NCBI GenBank assembly: GCA_946644025.1
Contig: CAMPCG010000098.1
Location: forward strand, 1-9,164
Direction of reading: 5' to 3'
DNA: 9,164 bases
Source of the DNA: an uncultured Prevotellaceae bacterium
Lineage (GTDB): Bacteria > Bacteroidota > Bacteroidia > Bacteroidales > Bacteroidaceae
Shown here: positions 6,641 through 9,164 of the stretch, piece by piece
How positions within the stretch are numbered: position 1 is the stretch's first letter
Layout of the letters: every line of letters starts with the position of its first letter
Translations under genes and position numbers: made by a program
Notes under the pieces: model-generated
Seen by the model: the letters and a program-made list of their open reading frames with translations, nothing else
Told to the model about the DNA's origin: nothing
The model's database searches: none

Positions 6641-7633
6641 CTATTTGTTTACATCAAATGGTATTGTCTGTCCGCCGAAAACGTTCTCCATGGTCACCAG
6701 TGCGGCTTCTTTCTTGCTGAGCTGACGGCTCCAGGCCACGCGCTGACCGCTGGCAGCACCCTCGCCCGTGTTCTCAAACTCCATGTAGCGGGCGGTCTGC
6801 TCGCGCTCTTTTTGCCAGTGATGCCATCCCTCGGGACGTATCTGCCCCGGCAGTGAGCAGTGCATGAAGAGCGTGTAGCCATAGTCGCGCCAGGGACGGC
6901 CCAGGTAGAGCTTCTCCACTTGGGGGGCGGCGGTGACGTTACACTCGTTGAACACATAGCCAAAGGCGGCATCCTTGGGCGTAGAGGCGGCGGTGATGTA
7001 GCTGTTGGCCTTGCAGTGGATGGTGCAATGCTCGAACCATGCCGTGGCAGGGCCGAAGATGAAGTCGGTAGTGCCCTCGATGTAGCAATCCTTGAAGAGC
7101 AGCCGCGTGTGAGCCACTCCGGTATAGACGGTGTCCTGATGGCCGAGGAAGCGACAGTTGACGAACTTTAGACGGTCGCCCTCGGTATGCAGGGCGACGG
7201 CCTGGCCCAGTCGGGCGGAGTTGTTCTCGATGGTGATGTTCTTCAGCGTGATGTCGTTGCCCTCAATCTTCAGCGTGTAGGTGCGGAAGGTGCCGATGCC
7301 CTTGGGACGCTCGGCAGTGCGAATGTTGGCGTGGTCGTCGTAGGTGATGATGGTCTGGTCGCGGTCCTCGCCACATATTTCTATATTAGACAGCCACGAG
7401 GGGATGATGAGCTTCTCCTTGTAGGTGCCCCGTTTCACGAAGATTACCTTGTGGTAGTCCATGAAGGCACGGCACACCTCGATGGCCTCGTCTACAGTGC
7501 GGAACTCGCCGGTTCCGTCGCGGGCCACAAAGAGGGTGTCGGGGTTGTCATACTTGTTGGCGGCGTAGGCCGTACACATGCCCATGCAAAGAGACAGCAG
7601 GACAAGATGCGAGATTCTGAAAAGGCGTGTCAT
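6641..7633 (-). CDS. Pectin methylesterase (pectinesterase, CE8)
   Basis: This 330-residue enzyme removes methyl groups from homogalacturonan, releasing methanol and leaving pectate open to lyases and polygalacturonases. A signal peptide (1-24, ending AYA) precedes a right-handed beta-helix. CE8 signatures are present in order: GTYKEKL (69-75), QAVAL (144-148), QDTVY (166-170) with D167 as acid/base, DFIFG (190-194) with D190 as nucleophile, and LGRPW (244-248) with the binding Arg246 and Trp248. The length fits a single-domain bacterial enzyme and no key residue is missing. The ATG at 7633 is preceded by an A-rich stretch instead of a Shine-Dalgarno site, usual for Bacteroidota. It is first in a run with the hydrolase (9-bp gap) and the helicase. 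Whether it ends up periplasmic or outside the cell is not shown by the sequence. Confidence 0.95.
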   Translation of the reverse strand: MTRLFRISHLVLLSLCMGMCTAYAANKYDNPDTLFVARDGTGEFRTVDEAIEVCRAFMDYHKVIFVKRGTYKEKLIIPSWLSNIEICGEDRDQTIITYDDHANIRTAERPKGIGTFRTYTLKIEGNDITLKNITIENNSARLGQAVALHTEGDRLKFVNCRFLGHQDTVYTGVAHTRLLFKDCYIEGTTDFIFGPATAWFEHCTIHCKANSYITAASTPKDAAFGYVFNECNVTAAPQVEKLYLGRPWRDYGYTLFMHCSLPGQIRPEGWHHWQKEREQTARYMEFENTGEGAASGQRVAWSRQLSKKEAALVTMENVFGGQTIPFDVNK

Positions 7634-7825
7634 AGTAAAGTTTTTTAACTAAGTTTATACTTTCGTTTTTTATCGCCGAAAGGTACGAAAATTATTCCAA
7701 ACACCCTCTTTCCTTTAAGCTTTTTTAAGTCAAGTCCTTCCCTCCGCGGCTTTTAAATGCTCAAAACGCTGTCCTTTTTGTACACTATTTCGAGAGGAAA
7801 TGAAAAATTGGACAATTATTCGACT

Positions 7826-7841
7826 GTGTGTGCCCACACAC
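7826..7841. promoter_or_regulatory. GTGTGTG/CACACAC dyad upstream of promoter
   Basis: GTGTGTG at 7826-7832 is the exact complement of CACACAC at 7835-7841. It sits 30 bp before the -33 box of the plus-strand promoter, a position suitable for an activator site. It could be chance in a low-complexity run. Confidence 0.3.
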
Positions 7842-7871
7842 TAATTTCTGTCAAAAAAAAGTCAAAAATAA

Positions 7872-7903
7872 TTTGGAGCTTACGTAAATATTCTTTACCT
7901 TTG
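7872..7903 (+). promoter_or_regulatory. Bacteroidota housekeeping promoter
   Basis: TTTG at 7872-7875, a 20-bp spacer and TACCTTTG at 7896-7903 match the Bacteroidota sigma-ABfr consensus (TTTG, 19-21 bp, TAnnTTTG) with no mismatch. Transcription should start near 7908-7912. No start codon or gene follows on this strand; the next feature is a hairpin at 7961-7992. It therefore most likely drives a short non-coding RNA, or is what remains upstream of a lost gene. Confidence 0.8.
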
Positions 7904-7909
7904 CAGCGT

Positions 7910-7998
7910 TATCCTGAAAACAATCTTTTTACCTTAAAAGAACTAATACCTATTGAAGATAAAAGCGACCGGCTGTGAAGCTCGTCGCTTTTGTTATT
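7910..7998 (+). ncRNA. Candidate small non-coding RNA, about 85-90 nt
   Basis: This span runs from the expected start of the consensus promoter to the end of a terminator-like hairpin. It has no ATG, so it is unlikely to be a peptide gene. A 6-bp AU hairpin can form at 7924-7941 (TCTTTT with AAAAGA); ATCTT (7923-7927) can alternatively pair with AAGAT (7956-7960). The 3' hairpin is strong. I do not recognise it as tRNA, tmRNA, 6S or a known riboswitch. Its 5' end is only approximate. Confidence 0.5.
7961..7998 (+). terminator. Intrinsic terminator-like hairpin with GNRA tetraloop
   Basis: AAAAGCGAC (7961-7969) pairs perfectly with GTCGCTTTT (7984-7992). Inside, after a single C-C mismatch, GGCT (7971-7974) pairs with AGCT (7979-7982) around a GTGA loop, a GNRA tetraloop. 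The plus strand continues CTTTTGTTATTT, a T-rich tail. On the minus strand the stem also ends in TTTT, so it could stop read-through from the GHL10 gene as well. Confidence 0.7.
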
Positions 7999-8049
7999 TC
8001 CTGAAGCATCCGAGGCTTCTCCTCTCCAAAGGCTCCTCCACTCTAAATC

Positions 8050-8209
8050 CCCCTTCACCCAAAAGCCCCCCCAGGACCCCTCCCCCGGCCCTCCCCAAGG
8101 GGAGGGAGTAGTTTGACTTATCCTGTAATTTTTCAGCGGTGGTGGTATATACTCCCTCCCCTTGGGGAGGGCCGGGGGAGGGGTCTTGGGGGGCTTTGGG
8201 TGGAAGGGG
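8050..8209. repeat. GC-rich long inverted repeat with 39-bp spacer
   Basis: The core arms 8075-8110 and 8150-8185 are perfect complements over 36 bp. With a few small gaps the pairing extends outward to about 8050 and 8209, some 60 bp per arm. Each arm contains its own small dyad (CCCTCCCC and GGGGAGGG around AA). The spacer 8111-8149 is unrelated sequence ending in GGTGGTGGTATA. The architecture resembles a miniature palindromic repeat element; no transposase or clear target duplication is seen. Confidence 0.9.
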
Positions 8210-8221
8210 CTTTGGGGTGGG
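8164..8221 (+). repeat. G-tract cluster with quadruplex potential
   Basis: Nine runs of three or more G occur in 58 bp (8164-8167, 8169-8171, 8174-8178, 8180-8183, 8188-8193, 8198-8200, 8206-8209, 8214-8217, 8219-8221), with loops of 1-5 bases. GGGGCTTTGGG-type units repeat in tandem at the right end. The mirror-image left arm puts a similar cluster on the minus strand. Confidence 0.8.
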
Positions 8222-8225
8222 CTGC

Positions 8226-9164
8226 CTATAGTTTCACTTTCTTCTTTGCCGGTTTGCTCTCGTTCTGCAGGCGGTCGAGTGCAGTGACCAGGTAGGTGTA
8301 CTTATGGTTTCCGTTGATGTAGGGCAGCTGGTAGAACGTGTTCGTCGTGATGGCCACTATGTTAGAGGCGCTCTCCGTGCTCACCTTCTCTCCCTTTCTG
8401 AACTGGTAGACCACATACCTGGTGGCCACGTCGCCCCACTTCTTGGCTTTGGGTGCCTGCCAGAAGAGCACTGGGCCGTCGTCGGTCTGTATCTCCTTTA
8501 CCTTCACGGGCTTGCCGGGAGCCTTCTTGTCGATGAAGGGCATGAGTGGCTGCAGAGCCGGGTGGCGCCAGTAGTTTTGGCGCAGTGTGGTGGCGTAGTT
8601 GCCCGTGTTGTCGACCGCAGCTTTGGCATACCACAGCACGGTACCCTTCACGTTCTTCGTCTCCATGTACAGCTGTCGCTTTGCCCATTGCTGGTTGCGC
8701 CGGGGCTCCTGCGGGTCGGGATTCTTCACCGTGCGCTCAATGTCCTCGCCGATGTAGAGGGGGCGAGCTCCGCAGTAGTGGTCCCACCAGCGGATGAGCG
8801 TGGCATAGTCGGCAGCCTTGTGGCCTATCTCCCAATAGAGCTGCGGCACACAGTAGTCCAGCCAACCGTTGTTCACCCACAGCAGCACGTCGGCATAAAG
8901 GTCGTCGTAGTTCTGGAGGCCGTTGGTCTCGCTGCCTATGTCGGAGGAGCGCTTGTTGCGATAGATGCCGAAGGGCGAGATGCCCACCTTCACCCAAGGC
9001 TTGGCCTGGTGTACCGTCTCATACATCTGCTTGACGAACATGCTCACGTTGTGTCGGCGCCAGTCTCCACGGTCGGCTATTCCGCCACCATAGAGGCGAT
9101 GCTCGGCGGCGTCGGGAATGTTCATTCCTGCCACGGGGTAGGGATAGAAGTAGTCGTCGATATG
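8226..9164 (-). CDS. GHL10/DUF187 family glycosyl hydrolase-like protein (5' end outside window)
   Basis: The frame is open to the right edge, giving 312 visible residues; the GTG at 9134 is internal because conserved sequence precedes it. The fragment starts HIDDYFYPYPVAG (1-13), a hallmark of the GHL10 TIM barrel (PF02638). Further family blocks are VKVGISPFGIYRN (58-70) and YADVLLWV...GWLDYCVPQLYW (90-111). The barrel is followed from about 213 by an Fn3-like domain, and the protein ends in a Lys-rich tail before TAG at 8226-8228. The best known relative, E. coli DigH (YddW), is a lipoprotein that cleaves denuded peptidoglycan glycans; Bacteroidota carry many paralogues whose substrates are unknown. 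The signal peptide or lipobox would lie outside the window. It shares the strand with the CE8 run but is separated by a long spacer with hairpins, so it is likely a separate unit. Confidence 0.88.
   Translation of the reverse strand, partial: HIDDYFYPYPVAGMNIPDAAEHRLYGGGIADRGDWRRHNVSMFVKQMYETVHQAKPWVKVGISPFGIYRNKRSSDIGSETNGLQNYDDLYADVLLWVNNGWLDYCVPQLYWEIGHKAADYATLIRWWDHYCGARPLYIGEDIERTVKNPDPQEPRRNQQWAKRQLYMETKNVKGTVLWYAKAAVDNTGNYATTLRQNYWRHPALQPLMPFIDKKAPGKPVKVKEIQTDDGPVLFWQAPKAKKWGDVATRYVVYQFRKGEKVSTESASNIVAITTNTFYQLPYINGNHKYTYLVTALDRLQNESKPAKKKVKL

Larger units (their letters stand above)
7634..8225. other. Gene-free spacer with promoter, probable small RNA and GC-rich inverted repeat
   Basis: This 592-bp spacer splits sharply in base composition. 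The first ~370 bp are AT-rich and hold the plus-strand promoter, a short dyad and the candidate small RNA. The rest is C-rich then G-rich and contains the long inverted repeat. Open frames here have no recognisable domains or credible starts. I found no confident minus-strand promoter for the CE8 run: TACCTTTC (7686-7679) and TATTTTTG (7870-7863) on the minus strand resemble -7 boxes, but neither has a matching TTTG at the right distance. Confidence 0.75.

Noticed and set aside
7634..7760. Confident promoter for the CE8 gene
   Set aside because: TACCTTTC on the minus strand (7686-7679) resembles a -7 box, but its last base differs and no TTTG lies 19-21 bp upstream.
7757..7978. 73-codon plus-strand open frame in the AT-rich spacer
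   Set aside because: It runs through the consensus promoter and ends inside the terminator hairpin, and its composition does not resemble a protein.
8113..8295. 60-codon plus-strand open frame across the GC-rich repeat
   Set aside because: It is built from the G-tract repeat and overlaps the 3' end of the GHL10 gene.
9132..9134. GTG as the start of the GHL10 protein
   Set aside because: The frame continues to the window edge and the ten residues before it carry the conserved DDYFYPYP block, so the start is outside the window.

Overview
The window looks like a chromosomal segment of a gut or rumen Bacteroidales bacterium, most likely Prevotella/Segatella or a close relative. The evidence is a secreted multidomain glycoside hydrolase ending in a dockerin-like repeat pair, a pectin methylesterase beside it, start codons preceded by A-rich rather than Shine-Dalgarno sequence, and one textbook Bacteroidota promoter (TTTG-N20-TAnnTTTG). 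Coding sequence is GC-rich; only the 7634-8000 spacer is clearly AT-rich. The genus is an inference from style, not from a marker gene.

Layout: (1) 3-968, plus strand: the C-terminal 321 residues of a large superfamily-2 helicase of the restriction-enzyme kind, cut by the left window edge. (2) 969-1385: a gene-free gap between convergent genes, packed with inverted repeats. It holds a four-unit tandem array of 23-bp palindromes at 21-bp spacing, a small imperfect hairpin, and a perfect 39-bp inverted repeat with a 3-nt loop nested in further repeats. (3) 7633 down to 1386, minus strand: a compact three-gene run of pectin methylesterase (CE8), a 920-residue secreted clan-A-like glycoside hydrolase with RICIN-like, Fn3, LamG and dockerin-like modules, and a UvrD/PcrA helicase. 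Gaps are only 9 and 5 bp, so all three could share a transcript. (4) 7634-8225: a gene-free stretch with a plus-strand promoter, a probable ~85-nt non-coding transcript ending in a GNRA-capped hairpin, and a GC-rich inverted repeat carrying dense G-tracts. (5) 8226-9164, minus strand: the C-terminal 312 residues of a GHL10 (DUF187) family protein, cut by the right window edge.

Functionally, the CE8 enzyme and the multidomain hydrolase look like a secreted pair acting on pectin-rich plant cell wall: de-esterification of homogalacturonan plus cleavage of an undetermined glycan. The UvrD-like helicase is a housekeeping DNA repair enzyme that seems to be carried along in the same transcription unit. 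The GHL10 protein lies on the same strand but behind a 592-bp spacer, so it is probably transcribed separately. The parts most worth following up are the repeat structures in the two gaps, the candidate small RNA, and the unassigned hydrolase family.
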